Shown in pieces: positions 23,301 through 33,003 of a DNA stretch of 64,000 nucleotides (positions within the stretch are counted from its first letter, which is position 1; every line of letters begins with the position of its first letter). The DNA lies in the NCBI RefSeq assembly GCF_002221505.1, contig NZ_CP011036.1:1984001-2048000 (forward strand), given 5' to 3'. Below the pieces are notes generated by a model. That model was not told where the DNA came from. It did no database searches and was given only the letters and a program-made list of their open reading frames with translations. The position numbers and the translations under genes are program-made. This stretch comes from Pseudoalteromonas nigrifaciens. GTDB lineage: Bacteria > Pseudomonadota > Gammaproteobacteria > Enterobacterales > Alteromonadaceae.

Positions 23301-23463
23301 AGAGCCGGAGGGCGGATCTGTAAAATGTATAGTGATAACAACATCCTGCTAAGCCGCAGAAACGGAGTTGATTGTTTGATAGCTACCAGTACAATTAAGT
23401 ATTTAGGAGCCTCATCACATAATTGCATTCCCCAGCCTTTATTTCTATGTAGGGCTAAATAAA

Positions 23464-24870
23464 CTAATCAGTGTTTAAGGCTAAAGAGAATGTGATTTTT
23501 CTGTCACTAACTTCTGCACTTAATTGCGCATCAATTGCTTTACTAAGCGTTTTAGCGATTGATAACCCCAATCCAAAGTTATCATTCGATGTTCTTGAAG
23601 TGTCTTTTTGCCATAAAGGGTCAAATAATTGGTCTATATCATTATCACTCAAAGGTTCAATAAGGGAGTTAGTAACTGACAAAAATAAAAGTTTTTCTTT
23701 TGAAATCATTGTCGAAACTAAAATTTTTGAATTTAGTGGGCTGTATTGTTTAGCGTTGTTAACTAAATTGCTAATAATTGATTCGAGGGCAAACAAGTTG
23801 CTTATAATTGCTGGTGCATTCTCATTCAACTCCAAATTTACACGCGATAAATCAGTGTTTTCTAAGACTCTGGTAATGACTTGATTTAAATCACAAGCAT
23901 CTTGTTTGATTAGCTTACCATTACTGTATTTATGTAATAGCAATAAGTTCGACACGATATTTTTAAGCCGTAAACTTATTTTCAACGCTTCAGGCTTAAA
24001 ATCCTCATTGAGCTCAATCTCATTTGGAAACCTGATAGCAACTTCTGCCATATTTATAAGTTCGGCAATGGGCGTTTTTATTTCATGGGCAATATCGGAT
24101 GTAAGTCGCTTTTCCCTTAGGTAAAGTTGTCTATTCTCTTTAATAAAAGCATTTAAGCTTTCAACAATAGGCAAGAGCTCTTTAACTGGATCTTGTATAA
24201 ATATCTGTGAGCCTTCACTGGTAATACTTAACTGACTGATATCTTGGTTGAGTTTAATTAATGGCGCAAGTGATGTATCTATCGCCTTCCTGACAAATAA
24301 TCGAATAAATACAATAACTGTAATTATGGTGACTATAAAAATAACGTCAATCAACCAAAGTACAAAATCAACTTCCTCAGAAGACGCTGCATAAGCTAAA
24401 GTCAGTGGCTCATCATTTGTTTTTTTATATGTGTCTACTGATATATTGTCTTTTTCTTGTGGTATAAAACGACTATAAAACACCCGACCATCTCGGCCAT
24501 CAGATAATTGTATAGGGAGTATTTTTGACTCGCCAATTTCTAAGCTTTCATATGGTAGGTTTTTAACTTCAAATAAATCTAAACTTTTTGAGCGGGTAAA
24601 AACACTTTCTTTGCTCCATAATTGAAAGTACTCAGGCTCTATTTCCCCTTCGAACTCGGGCAAAAACTCACTAGAAAAGTGAAACGAAAAACCTTCATTA
24701 GTTTTATGTACTAAGGTCATTAACATACCTGCTTTGGATTGCAGGCTGCGATCAAACTCATTATCTATCCAACTATCAACAGCAATGTCGGTTGCCAACA
24801 AAATGCATAAAACAAAGCTAGTTATAGTTACCGAAAGTGTAACAACTAATCTACTGCGAATAGATTTCAT
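23464..24870 (-). CDS. sensor histidine kinase (PmrB/QseC/CarS-like)
   Basis: A 468-residue membrane kinase: TM1 about 8-30, a periplasmic sensor of about 140 residues, TM2 about 171-194, a linker, then DHp with phospho-acceptor H262 in SDIAHEIKTPIAE, N-box ISNLVNNAKQYSP and G-box FGLGLSIAKTLS. It overlaps the response regulator end by one base, so the two are co-translated. Its neighbour operon encodes EptA and DgkA, which points to a PmrB/CarS-like role in sensing cationic peptides, cations or envelope stress. The specific signal is not visible. Confidence 0.88.
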   Translation of the reverse strand: MKSIRSRLVVTLSVTITSFVLCILLATDIAVDSWIDNEFDRSLQSKAGMLMTLVHKTNEGFSFHFSSEFLPEFEGEIEPEYFQLWSKESVFTRSKSLDLFEVKNLPYESLEIGESKILPIQLSDGRDGRVFYSRFIPQEKDNISVDTYKKTNDEPLTLAYAASSEEVDFVLWLIDVIFIVTIITVIVFIRLFVRKAIDTSLAPLIKLNQDISQLSITSEGSQIFIQDPVKELLPIVESLNAFIKENRQLYLREKRLTSDIAHEIKTPIAELINMAEVAIRFPNEIELNEDFKPEALKISLRLKNIVSNLLLLHKYSNGKLIKQDACDLNQVITRVLENTDLSRVNLELNENAPAIISNLFALESIISNLVNNAKQYSPLNSKILVSTMISKEKLLFLSVTNSLIEPLSDNDIDQLFDPLWQKDTSRTSNDNFGLGLSIAKTLSKAIDAQLSAEVSDRKITFSLALNTD

Positions 24871-25544
24871 TATTGTCCTTGTACAATATAACCAAAACCA
24901 CGTTTGGTCTGAATTGGCAGCTCCCCTCCTGCAACTCTTACTTTTTTGCGAGCAGATGATAAATGGGCTTCAATCGAGTTCTTTGATATCAAATCATATT
25001 GCCCTGCAAGGTAGGTACTTAGCTTTTCTGCACTAAACACTTTATTTTGATTGCTAAATAAACATTCGACAATTTTGTACTCGTTGGGTGTTAAGTCGAT
25101 AACATTGTCAGCAACTTTTAGCAGTTTTAACTGTAAATTCAGTGCTAAATTATCAATAGTTATGATATCACTCATCATCTTCAATCCTCCACGGCGCATT
25201 AAATTTAGCAGTCGAGCGTGGAGCTCATCAAATGAAAAGGGTTTAGTCAGATAATCATCCGCTCCTGTTAAAAGCCCTAAAACACGGTCTTCAGGTTCTT
25301 GCTTAGCTGACAAAATTAAGACTTTAGAATCAAGCTGTTTGGTTCTTATGGTTTGCAATAAAGTAATACCATCGATACTCGGTAACATAATATCAAGTAT
25401 TATAAGCTCATACTCACCTGTCATCGCCATACTCAGCCCTTGTGCACCATCACCGGTGTCATCAACCGCAAAGCCTAGATTTGCTAAGCCAATTCGTAAA
25501 CTACGCCTTAGTGACGCTGAATCTTCAATTATTAATAACTTCAT
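24870..25544 (-). CDS. OmpR-family response regulator (PmrA/CarR-like)
   Basis: A 224-residue regulator: receiver domain with D51 as phospho-acceptor (LIILDIMLPSIDG) and acidic pair E7-D8, Lys in the LTKPFSFDELHARL loop, then a winged-helix output domain (ending TKRGFGYIVQGQ). It is encoded first in an RR-HK operon and divergent from the sulfatase-eptA-dgkA operon. The shared upstream region is loaded with CTTAAG half-sites at 11-bp spacing, so direct control of that operon and autoregulation are likely. Confidence 0.9.
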   Translation of the reverse strand: MKLLIIEDSASLRRSLRIGLANLGFAVDDTGDGAQGLSMAMTGEYELIILDIMLPSIDGITLLQTIRTKQLDSKVLILSAKQEPEDRVLGLLTGADDYLTKPFSFDELHARLLNLMRRGGLKMMSDIITIDNLALNLQLKLLKVADNVIDLTPNEYKIVECLFSNQNKVFSAEKLSTYLAGQYDLISKNSIEAHLSSARKKVRVAGGELPIQTKRGFGYIVQGQ

Positions 25545-25596
25545 GTGTTACTCATTCACCTGAAATGCATCTTCATCATTAGGTTACGCCATATAG

Positions 25597-25671
25597 CTTA
25601 AGTTTTACTTAAGACTTGCTTAAGTTTCCATAGTTTAGCCAATATTAAGTTTAGACTCAGGATTTCTTAAG
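25597..25671. promoter_or_regulatory. PmrA-box-like array of CTTAAG half-sites
   Basis: Three exact CTTAAG at 25597, 25608 and 25619 (each separated by 5 bases, 11-bp period), then ATTAAG at 25644 and CTTAAG at 25666, exactly 22 bp apart. PmrA/QseB-type OmpR regulators bind a pair of YTTAAK hexamers separated by 5 bases on one face of the DNA, so this is a strong candidate binding array for the adjacent response regulator. Confidence 0.8.
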
Positions 25672-25716
25672 TTTCGGTTTTTAGTATTGCTGCAATTATT
25701 AAGATCGAGCACAACT

Positions 25717-27672
25717 ATGACAGCAAATACTTCCGTTTTAAAACCCTTGTTGCGTTTTACTATTATATTGATATCAATCTTTATAACTTCCCGCATTGCT
25801 TTATTGTTTTGGCAACATTCAAGATTAAATGATGGTGATATTTGGCCGATCATATCAGGAGCAATCAGAATAGACTTAAGTAGCATTGGATACTTAGCAA
25901 CTATTGGGGTTTTTATACTGATACTACATGTAGTTGCACGCCCTAAAACAGAGCTTTTCCAGCGTATTTTTACACTTTACGGTAGCTGCGTTGTAACTGT
26001 AGTTGTTATTGTTGAAGCATCAACACCTGCATTCATCAATCAATATGATGTAAGGCCTAACCGATTATATATTGAATACCTTGATTACCCACAAGAAGTC
26101 TTCTCAATGTTAGTGCATGGCCATCTTTTTGCAATGTTAAGTACATTGCTTTTGGCCTCGTTAACAAGCGTTTATAGCTATCGCCTTTTATGCAGAGCAT
26201 TCACACAACCACCGTCACTGAAAAAAGCATCCAATTTACCCATTCTAATGGCTGCTTTAATAATCTGCTTATTTGCTGCTAGAGGTACATTAAATCACCG
26301 ACCGCTTAACCCTGCATTAGTCTATTTTTCTCAAGATTCACTAGTAAACTCACTTGTTCTTAACTCCACTTACAGTGTTGCGTTTGCGCTGAAAAACATG
26401 GGTAACGAAAAAAGTGCCAGTAATTTGTATGGCACAATGCTTCGTCAACAAATTATAGATACGGTCAAAAAGGCTTCTTATCGAAAACAGTTTGTCGTTG
26501 GAAATATTCCAACCTTGGCGCACAACAAGCCTTTTGTGTCTGGTGTTAAAAAAAACTTAGTTATAATACTTGAGGAAAGTTTAGGTGCCCGATTTGTTGG
26601 AGAACTTGGTGGGTTAGATATTACGCCCGAACTTGATAAGCTATATCAACAAGGGTGGGGGTTTGACAACCTTTATGCTACGGGCACGCGCTCCGTAAGA
26701 GGTATTGAAGCAATTACTACAGGTTTTACACCATCACCATCTCGCTCAGTAGTTAAACTATCTAAATCGCAGCATAACTTTTTTTCACTAGCGGATGTAT
26801 TCAGTCAAGAAGGTTACAAAACACAGTTTATCTACGGCGGTGAAAGCCATTTTGACAATATGAAAAGCTTTTTTCTAGGAAACGGGTTTAACGATATTGT
26901 TGACATCAACCATATTGATAATCCCCAATTTATCTCCTCTTGGGGGGTAAGTGATGAGGACTTATTCAATCAAGCAGATAAAGAACTGACTAAATTAAGT
27001 AATTCGACAGAGCCATTTTTTAGTCTTGTATTTACTTCTAGTAATCACGATCCGTTTGATATACCACAAGGCAAAGTATCGCTACCCAAAGGACATAACC
27101 CTGAAAACTATAAGCGTGATCTTGCAATTAAGTATGCCGATTACGCACTAGGTAAATTTATAAATAAAGCAAAAACACGGTCGTACTGGGAAAACACCGT
27201 ATTTTTGGTTGTAGCAGACCATGATGTGCGTGTTTTTGGCTCTGAACCTGTCCCTTTGAAGTCTTTTCATATACCAGCTGTTATTTTAAACAGCGATATG
27301 AAAAGTAAACGCGATCCAAGACTCGTTAGTCAAATTGATCTACCTGTTACTTTGATGTCACTTTTAGGAATTGACCAAGCAACCCCTATGCTGGGCTTTG
27401 ATCTGACTAAAATTTATCCAGTTGAACGCGCAATGATGCAGTACTACGACAATTTTGCATACCTAGAAAATGATCGCGCTGTCATCCTAATGCCAAATCA
27501 ACAAACCAGCTATTGGCGCTATAACAAACAAACCAAAATACAAGAAAAAAATGAACAGCTAAACGTTGATCAAACGTTGGCTGAAAAAGCACTAGCTCAT
27601 GTGTTATTTAGCAACTTAGCTTACACCGAGCAGCTTTATCGTTTAGCTGATAAAAGTAGTGATAAGGAATAA
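25717..27672 (+). CDS. LTA synthase/OpgB-like membrane sulfatase-fold transferase
   Basis: A 651-residue protein with about five N-terminal membrane helices (to about residue 185) and a large periplasmic alkaline-phosphatase-fold domain. Metal and catalytic residues are visible: EES (about residue 288), the nucleophile region YATGTRSVRGIE, ADHDVR and a late SFHIPAVI. The group transfers phosphoglycerol or related head groups to envelope glycans or lipids. The frame extends to a TTG at 25687; the ATG at 25717 is chosen, although its Shine-Dalgarno is weak. It is the first gene of an operon with eptA (2 bases apart) and dgkA. Confidence 0.85.
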   Translation: MTANTSVLKPLLRFTIILISIFITSRIALLFWQHSRLNDGDIWPIISGAIRIDLSSIGYLATIGVFILILHVVARPKTELFQRIFTLYGSCVVTVVVIVEASTPAFINQYDVRPNRLYIEYLDYPQEVFSMLVHGHLFAMLSTLLLASLTSVYSYRLLCRAFTQPPSLKKASNLPILMAALIICLFAARGTLNHRPLNPALVYFSQDSLVNSLVLNSTYSVAFALKNMGNEKSASNLYGTMLRQQIIDTVKKASYRKQFVVGNIPTLAHNKPFVSGVKKNLVIILEESLGARFVGELGGLDITPELDKLYQQGWGFDNLYATGTRSVRGIEAITTGFTPSPSRSVVKLSKSQHNFFSLADVFSQEGYKTQFIYGGESHFDNMKSFFLGNGFNDIVDINHIDNPQFISSWGVSDEDLFNQADKELTKLSNSTEPFFSLVFTSSNHDPFDIPQGKVSLPKGHNPENYKRDLAIKYADYALGKFINKAKTRSYWENTVFLVVADHDVRVFGSEPVPLKSFHIPAVILNSDMKSKRDPRLVSQIDLPVTLMSLLGIDQATPMLGFDLTKIYPVERAMMQYYDNFAYLENDRAVILMPNQQTSYWRYNKQTKIQEKNEQLNVDQTLAEKALAHVLFSNLAYTEQLYRLADKSSDKE

Positions 27673-27674
27673 CT

Positions 27675-29303
27675 ATGAAAATTGCTTTTAAAAGATTTTG
27701 TATTTCGTCTTGGCAAGTAAGTTACAGCCAATTTGTTTGCTTAGTTTCAATGTATATCGTTATCGCATTTAATGGCTTGTTTTTATACAATACTTTTATG
27801 GCTGCAACACAGTCAGGGCATATAAATTGGCTTTTTATCGCGTCGGTCCCTTTATTGCTTTTCTCATTGACTGTTTTAGTTTTAAGTTGGTTGTCCTTAA
27901 TTACTTTTGTTAAAGCTATACTTCTATTTAGTGTTTTAGTTTGCTCATTGTTGTTTTATTCAACACTTAATTATGGCGTTATTTTTGACAAGAGCATGTT
28001 ACAAAATATTGTTGAAACAAATTCAGGTGAAGCATTTTCATACTTGAACTTTCAGCTTGTGTTATTTATTTTTTTATTGGGGATTGTACCTACTTACTTA
28101 TTTTCCAAGTTCACAATTATTGGGAGTTTTAGAGTTCGTTTAAAAAGTTTTACGAAGCTAAATCTATCAGCTTTGCTCTGTTGTGCCTTAATCGCTGTAC
28201 CCTTTTATAAAGAGTACGCTTCTGTTGGCCGCAACAACCGACAGCTAACAAGTTATATCACCCCGTTTGCATTCTATACAGCAAGTTATAAATACCTGAG
28301 GGATAATTACTTTTATCCACCATTACCTTTCAAGGTACTCGATAACTTGCCCACTTTAAAAAATAAAACGAGCACCTCGCTAACTGTAATGGTTGTCGGG
28401 GAAACAGCTCGGGCGGCTAACTTTTCACTACAAGGCTATAGTAGAGCAACGAATACTTATACTCCCAAGTTAGGCGTAAAGTATTTTAGTGATGTTTCAT
28501 CGTGTGGAACGGCAACGGCTATTTCAGTCCCCTGTATGTTTTCACGACTGAACCGCAAAGAATATGATTCTCGGCTTGCTAGTAGTCAAGAAAATGCTCT
28601 AGACATTATTCAGCGTAGTGGTGTTGAAGTAACATGGATTGATAATAACAGCAGCTGTAAAGGAGTGTGTGCTCGCATCAAATCAGACAACATTGAGCCG
28701 AATAAAGAACATCCGTTATGTGATGGTCATTACTGTTTTGATGAAATATTAGTTACGAAACTAGCAGACAAGATAGCGACTAGTAACGCTAAACATAAAT
28801 TGGTTGTTCTACATATGATAGGTTCACATGGACCAACTTATTATCGTCGTTATCCTGAACACGAAAGTTTGTTTAAACCTGATTGCTCTCGAAGCGATAT
28901 TCAGAACTGTAGTACAACTGAACTAACAAACACATATGATAATACTATCGCATACACAGATAAGGTGTTAAGCCAGTTGATAAAAGTATTACAAGCAAGT
29001 AACGAAACAAAGAAGTCACTCCTATATGTGTCAGATCACGGTGAGTCACTTGGTGAGAAAGGTTTATACCTTCACGGGTTTCCATATGCATTAGCACCAA
29101 GCGAGCAAACCCATATTCCAATGATTTTTTGGAGTAATAAACTCGCTAACTCTAAATTTAATCATTGTATTGAGTTACAACGCTCAAAAGTATTTTCACA
29201 CGACAATATTTTTGACACTTTACTTGGCTTAACTCAAGTAAGCAGCAGTCAATACCAACCTGAATACGATATTTTTAACGCCTGTAAGGCCCTAAGTCTA
29301 TAA
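27675..29303 (+). CDS. eptA: lipid A phosphoethanolamine transferase, EptA type
   Basis: A 542-residue inner-membrane enzyme with five N-terminal helices and a periplasmic Zn-dependent domain. It moves phosphoethanolamine from PE to lipid A, lowering affinity for polymyxins. The motif CGTATAISVPCMFS supplies nucleophile T279; metal ligands lie in VVGETARAANFS, GSHGPTYY, SDHGESLG and YLHGFP. The Cys-rich NNSSCKGVC and PLCDGHYCFDE match canonical EptA rather than MCR. It sits between the LtaS-like gene and dgkA, with AAGGA at the start, under the likely control of the divergent regulator. Confidence 0.93.
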   Translation: MKIAFKRFCISSWQVSYSQFVCLVSMYIVIAFNGLFLYNTFMAATQSGHINWLFIASVPLLLFSLTVLVLSWLSLITFVKAILLFSVLVCSLLFYSTLNYGVIFDKSMLQNIVETNSGEAFSYLNFQLVLFIFLLGIVPTYLFSKFTIIGSFRVRLKSFTKLNLSALLCCALIAVPFYKEYASVGRNNRQLTSYITPFAFYTASYKYLRDNYFYPPLPFKVLDNLPTLKNKTSTSLTVMVVGETARAANFSLQGYSRATNTYTPKLGVKYFSDVSSCGTATAISVPCMFSRLNRKEYDSRLASSQENALDIIQRSGVEVTWIDNNSSCKGVCARIKSDNIEPNKEHPLCDGHYCFDEILVTKLADKIATSNAKHKLVVLHMIGSHGPTYYRRYPEHESLFKPDCSRSDIQNCSTTELTNTYDNTIAYTDKVLSQLIKVLQASNETKKSLLYVSDHGESLGEKGLYLHGFPYALAPSEQTHIPMIFWSNKLANSKFNHCIELQRSKVFSHDNIFDTLLGLTQVSSSQYQPEYDIFNACKALSL

Positions 29304-29315
29304 AGAGAGTTTCCA

Positions 29316-29702
29316 ATGCAATTTGATAGTGCAAATAAGCCGTCAGGTATTAATCGAGTAGTTTTAGCTTTTAAAAATTCACAGCGTGCATTTAAATGGC
29401 TTGCTAAAAATGAAGCTGCTTTTAAACAAGAGCTTTTTTTACTCGCTTTATCGCTAATTATTATTTCGATTTGGCAGATAGGTATTTACGAAAAGGTCAT
29501 GCTACTAATCTCTGTTTTATTTGTGATATTCGCAGAGGTTGTTAATACAGCAATAGAAGCAACAATAGACAGAGTTGGCTTAGAGATTCATCCATTGTCA
29601 GGTCTCGCTAAAGATTTAGGCTCCGCAGCAGTATTAATTGCGCTATTGATAAGTTCATTCGTCTGGATTTCTGTATTTATAAGCTATATTGGTTATTTTT
29701 AA
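29316..29702 (+). CDS. dgkA: diacylglycerol kinase
   Basis: A small trimeric membrane kinase (128 residues, three TM segments) that phosphorylates diacylglycerol to phosphatidate. Conserved stretches are KWLAKNEAAFKQE (residues 27-39), the active-site EVVNTAIEATIDR and HPLSGLAKDLGSAAV. It follows eptA by 12 bases, so it is well placed to recycle the diacylglycerol that EptA generates from PE. Confidence 0.94.
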   Translation: MQFDSANKPSGINRVVLAFKNSQRAFKWLAKNEAAFKQELFLLALSLIIISIWQIGIYEKVMLLISVLFVIFAEVVNTAIEATIDRVGLEIHPLSGLAKDLGSAAVLIALLISSFVWISVFISYIGYF

Positions 29703-29753
29703 AATTTATCCAATCTCAATGATCGCTTATCGCTCATTTGCGACCGTCGCCTA

Positions 29754-29779
29754 AACTCGTTTTGGGGCAGAAACGGGTT
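29754..29779. repeat. dispersed 26-nt hairpin repeat, copy B
   Basis: AACTCGTTTTGGGGCAGAAA with CGGGTT closing the stem. Same family as the copies at 23275, 32941, 55350 and 57774. Located between dgkA and the IS110 fragment. Confidence 0.65.
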
Positions 29780-29812
29780 ACGCTTGAATGTCCGCTTCAC
29801 GCCCTGAGGCAC

Positions 29813-30388
29813 TCAACAAGCTTTTTCTACCACTAAAAGAGGAGAACCTTTCTCTTTTAGTGCTTTTAAATATTTTGATTCATCATAAGCTTTTCCTGTT
29901 TTCCAGCACCTAAATAAGATCCTTACCCATTTATAGGCCAACGCTCTTACTGCCGATTGGTGTGAATTACCTTTCGCTTTTTGCTGTGCGTAATAAATGC
30001 CCGCCCAATAAGATTGCCCTACGCTTTTGGAAGCCCACTCTATAAAGCTCTGACGGACAAATTTAGAACATTGCCAGCGCCAATGTACCCAGCTTTTTTG
30101 ACCACTACGCTCTGTAACTGGCGATAAGCCTGCATAGTTTTGTATTTCTTGTGCGCTACTAAAACGAGATTTATCTTCCCCTAAAGTAGCTAAAAGCCTA
30201 GGAGCAAGGCAAGGGCCTGTGCCGGGAAGTGAAGTAAATATTGAGGCGTCATCCATACTGGTAAAAATTGAGTTTATTTGTGAGTCATACTCTCGAATAT
30301 TGTTAATTAATACCAACATCTGTTTAGCCAATGCGATGACAAACGTTTGATAAGGTATAATTAAAGATTCGTCGGGTAATCCCCCCAT
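29813..30388 (-). pseudogene. IS110-family transposase, C-terminal fragment
   Basis: A 191-residue frame with SLPGTGPCLAPRLLATLG, RFSSAQEIQNYAGLSPVT and WRWQCSKFVRQSF, the helix-hairpin-helix and Ser-containing C-terminal domain of IS110 transposases (Transposase_20). The N-terminal DEDD domain is missing: the frame is cut at the IS3-type element that follows. Confidence 0.82.
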
Positions 30389-30390
30389 TT

Positions 30391-31245
30391 TTAATGGAGG
30401 CTGGCAGTAGAATTTCCGTTGTTTAATTTTTCCAGCTTTTGTATTGGTGTTATACCACCTAACCCCATGTTAGGGCGTTCATTATTATAAGTCCATAGCC
30501 AATCAGTCGCTATGTCTTGTAACTCACTAATATCACTATAAATATAATGACTCAGCCAGTCGTAACGAACCGTTCGGTTGAAGCGCTCTATATAGGCATT
30601 TTGCTGCGGGTTACCGGGTTGAATAAACCGTAATTCGATATCATTATTTAACGCCCATTGCGCTAGTTGCTTGCTAATATATTCAGGGCCATTATCACAT
30701 CTGATAGCTTTGGGTTTACCACGCCACTCTATAATTTGATTTAACGAGCGGATCACACGTTCAGCAGGCAGTGATAAATCAGCGTCAATAGTCAGCCCTT
30801 CACGATTAAAGTCATCAATGACATTAAACAATCGACACGCTCTGCCATCCGCTAATTGGTCATGCATAAAATCCATTGACCAACATTCATTGATGGTTTC
30901 TGGTACTGCCAATGGCTCAGGCTTATCTCTATTTAAGCGTTTCCTTGGCTTGATCCGCAAATTTAACTCAAGATCACGGTAAATGCGGTAAACTTGCTTG
31001 TGATTCCACTTGTGCTTTTTTACATTACGCAAATATAAAAAACATAATCCAAAACCCCAGCTTCGCTTTGACTCAGTCAAATCGAGTAACAGCTCTGCTA
31101 TTTTTAGATTTTCATTTCTTAATATCGGTGTATAGCGATAACACGTTTCACTTATCATAAAAGTACGGCAAGCTAAGGCAATACTCATTTTATTTGTGCT
31201 AACGACTTCATGTGCCAATACTTTACGCTCAGAAGCCGTTACCAC
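30391..31245 (-). CDS. IS3-family transposase OrfB
   Basis: A 284-residue DDE transposase with an HTH_21-like N-terminus and rve integrase core: first Asp in WSMDFMHDQ, second in [12 protein letters not shown], Glu in [12 protein letters not shown]. It overlaps orfA in the -1 frame across an A-AAA-AAG slippery heptamer (complement of 31245-31251), the usual frameshift signal that makes OrfAB. Because orfA is truncated the element is probably inactive. Confidence 0.88.
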   Translation of the reverse strand: MVTASERKVLAHEVVSTNKMSIALACRTFMISETCYRYTPILRNENLKIAELLLDLTESKRSWGFGLCFLYLRNVKKHKWNHKQVYRIYRDLELNLRIKPRKRLNRDKPEPLAVPETINECWSMDFMHDQLADGRACRLFNVIDDFNREGLTIDADLSLPAERVIRSLNQIIEWRGKPKAIRCDNGPEYISKQLAQWALNNDIELRFIQPGNPQQNAYIERFNRTVRYDWLSHYIYSDISELQDIATDWLWTYNNERPNMGLGGITPIQKLEKLNNGNSTASLH

Positions 31246-31387
31246 TTTTTTGCCATAGCCTCTTGAATGACCTCAGATTTGAGCCGCTCTTCAGCATACA
31301 TTTTCTTTAAACGGCGGTTTTCATCTTCAAGCTCTTTCATGCGCGTCATTAAAGACGCATCCTGTAGTGGTACAGTGATTTTGGCCA
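31239..31387 (-). pseudogene. IS3-family orfA, C-terminal fragment
   Basis: About 48 codons readable in frame with the slippery site: SLMTRMKELEDENRRLKKMY followed by [18 protein letters not shown] and stop. This is the leucine-zipper tail of IS3 OrfA. The helix-turn-helix half is absent, and the frame meets the truncated gene that reads in the other direction at about 31387. Confidence 0.75.
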
Positions 31388-31391
31388 CCCA

Positions 31392-31859
31392 TTAAGAAAG
31401 AATTCTTTCAATGCAATCAGTGCTGATACTTCGGTTACAGAGTCATCTTCGATTCAAGTACAAGAGCAACATGATCAAGTTGCATCATTGAATTCTATTC
31501 TTGATTTTGAAGAAGCAGCTAAAAATGAGCAAACAACCAGTGAATATGAACGTTGTAGCCCTACAATTTACACTAGATACACTAGTCTTAAATTGGAGCA
31601 GACTCGAACTATTGCAAGCTTTACTTATGATGGTGGTAATTGCCGTAGATACGGTTTTGCAATTTTAAGAAACTATGACGGACATGATTTCAAAGTGACT
31701 TTGGTTGATAGCAATGGAGATAGAGTTGCTGGCGGATATAGCGTAGCAGTTTCCACTTCTATCTTTAATGCAGGCACTTATTATTGGGAAGTTGAAAATA
31801 AAACAACAACTGGATCTACTTATGGTGGAATTACTTATGAAGTAAGATCTGGTGGCTAG
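31392..31859 (+). pseudogene. 5'-truncated small protein, probably secreted
   Basis: The frame is open from the IS3 border to a stop at 31859; an internal ATG at 31488 would give 123 residues, but coding-like sequence (NAISADTSVTESSSIQVQEQ) continues upstream to the insertion junction. The C-terminal 95 residues (from CSPTIYTRYTSLKLEQ) look like a single beta-sandwich domain with two Cys and a Gly-rich end. The missing 5' part probably held a signal peptide. No family is recognised. Confidence 0.5.
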
Positions 31860-31979
31860 TTAAACTTTCTATTAACGACTCAGCCCTATGAGTCGTTAAT
31901 AGAAAACAATCTAAAATAAAAGCTTAAGTTTTATAAAATTATGTCGATAAAAGAAAACGACATATGAAAAAGGATTTTT

Positions 31980-32654
31980 ATGAAAATCAGCACCAATCTA
32001 CTACCTACTCTATTTGAAAGTAAAATATCTATTTTTACAAACAGTGATGATGAAAAAATAAAAAGCTTTTCTACTAAAACAAGCGAAAGTGGCTTAAAAA
32101 TTAATATAAACACAACTCACCTTGATCCTAAAGTTAAAGAAAAAAAAGACAATAATGCTTTTGATTCATCATTAATTGAGGGAAGTGCATATGAAAAAGT
32201 ATTTAAAAAAGAAGAGCTCAACTTTTCTAATATGAGTATAAAAGAACTTCATAGTATTGTTAAAAATGTGAATGAAATGGAACGAGAATACACACAAAAA
32301 TACGATAGTGATGAACCAGTTAGATTAGGTAAGTCAGGAAACCCCATAATATCCAAAAAAAGAGAAGATATGAATAGTTTAGAGTCTAAACTTAGGATCC
32401 TTTCTTATGGTGGAGGGGATGTAGATCCTGATAAAAAAATTAATGTTATGGAGTATTTTTCTAATAGTTCAGAGAAATTAGATGGACTTGCTAAAGAATA
32501 TCCTGAACGTCAGACTTATCAAGTAAGAGCCTCTTACATGAAAGAAATAATTAATACGTTTGATAAATTTATATCAGACGATACTTTTGATTTATATCAA
32601 GAAAAGGCTGCTTTATTGTTAACCGACAAAAAGAAAGTCGATGTTTTTATTTGA
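31980..32654 (+). CDS. hypothetical protein
   Basis: A 224-residue, Lys- and Ser-rich protein from very AT-rich DNA. It has no membrane segment or signal peptide and no motif recognised. The middle is helical and charged (KELHSIVKNVNEMEREYTQK). AAGGA lies 6 bases before the ATG, so it is probably translated. The base composition suggests recent acquisition. It could be a secreted effector or surface-associated protein, but nothing in the sequence shows this. Confidence 0.5.
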   Translation: MKISTNLLPTLFESKISIFTNSDDEKIKSFSTKTSESGLKININTTHLDPKVKEKKDNNAFDSSLIEGSAYEKVFKKEELNFSNMSIKELHSIVKNVNEMEREYTQKYDSDEPVRLGKSGNPIISKKREDMNSLESKLRILSYGGGDVDPDKKINVMEYFSNSSEKLDGLAKEYPERQTYQVRASYMKEIINTFDKFISDDTFDLYQEKAALLLTDKKKVDVFI

Positions 32655-32679
32655 AAAAAGCCTAGAACATAGCAAAACA

Positions 32680-33003
32680 GCTAACAGCTTATTGAACACC
32701 ATTTTGGTGGTTTATAACACACCGAAACGGCGTATATTACATACCCTGATAATTTCACCAATAATTACCTTTGTAAACAAGTAATTAAAACAGCTAGGAA
32801 TTAAGCATGTTATTTTGCCCCAAAACGGCGTTTAATAATGTTATTGGACAAAATTAGATTTCTACTTAAAACACAGGAATAAATTTAACTTTTTCAGTGT
32901 CCGGTTATCGCTCAAAGCCGACCTATAGAATAATTGCTTTAACACGTTTTGGGGCAAAAGCTTGTTAGAACAAAAGGCAGACTGCGATAAATAGCATCGA
33001 ATT
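32680..33003. repeat. long diverged direct repeat, copy 1
   Basis: This segment is homologous along most of its length to 57561-57832: shared blocks include AATTTCACCAATAATTACCT, CTCAAAGCCGACCTATAGA and AAAAGCTTGTTAGAACAAAA. Both copies lie upstream of an IS66 copy in the same orientation. It includes hairpin copy C (32941-32966) and a partial inverted hairpin at 32813-32832. Confidence 0.75.

Noticed and set aside
23231..23428. 65-residue minus-strand frame
   Set aside because: It reads through hairpin copy A and the following hairpin; most likely noise.
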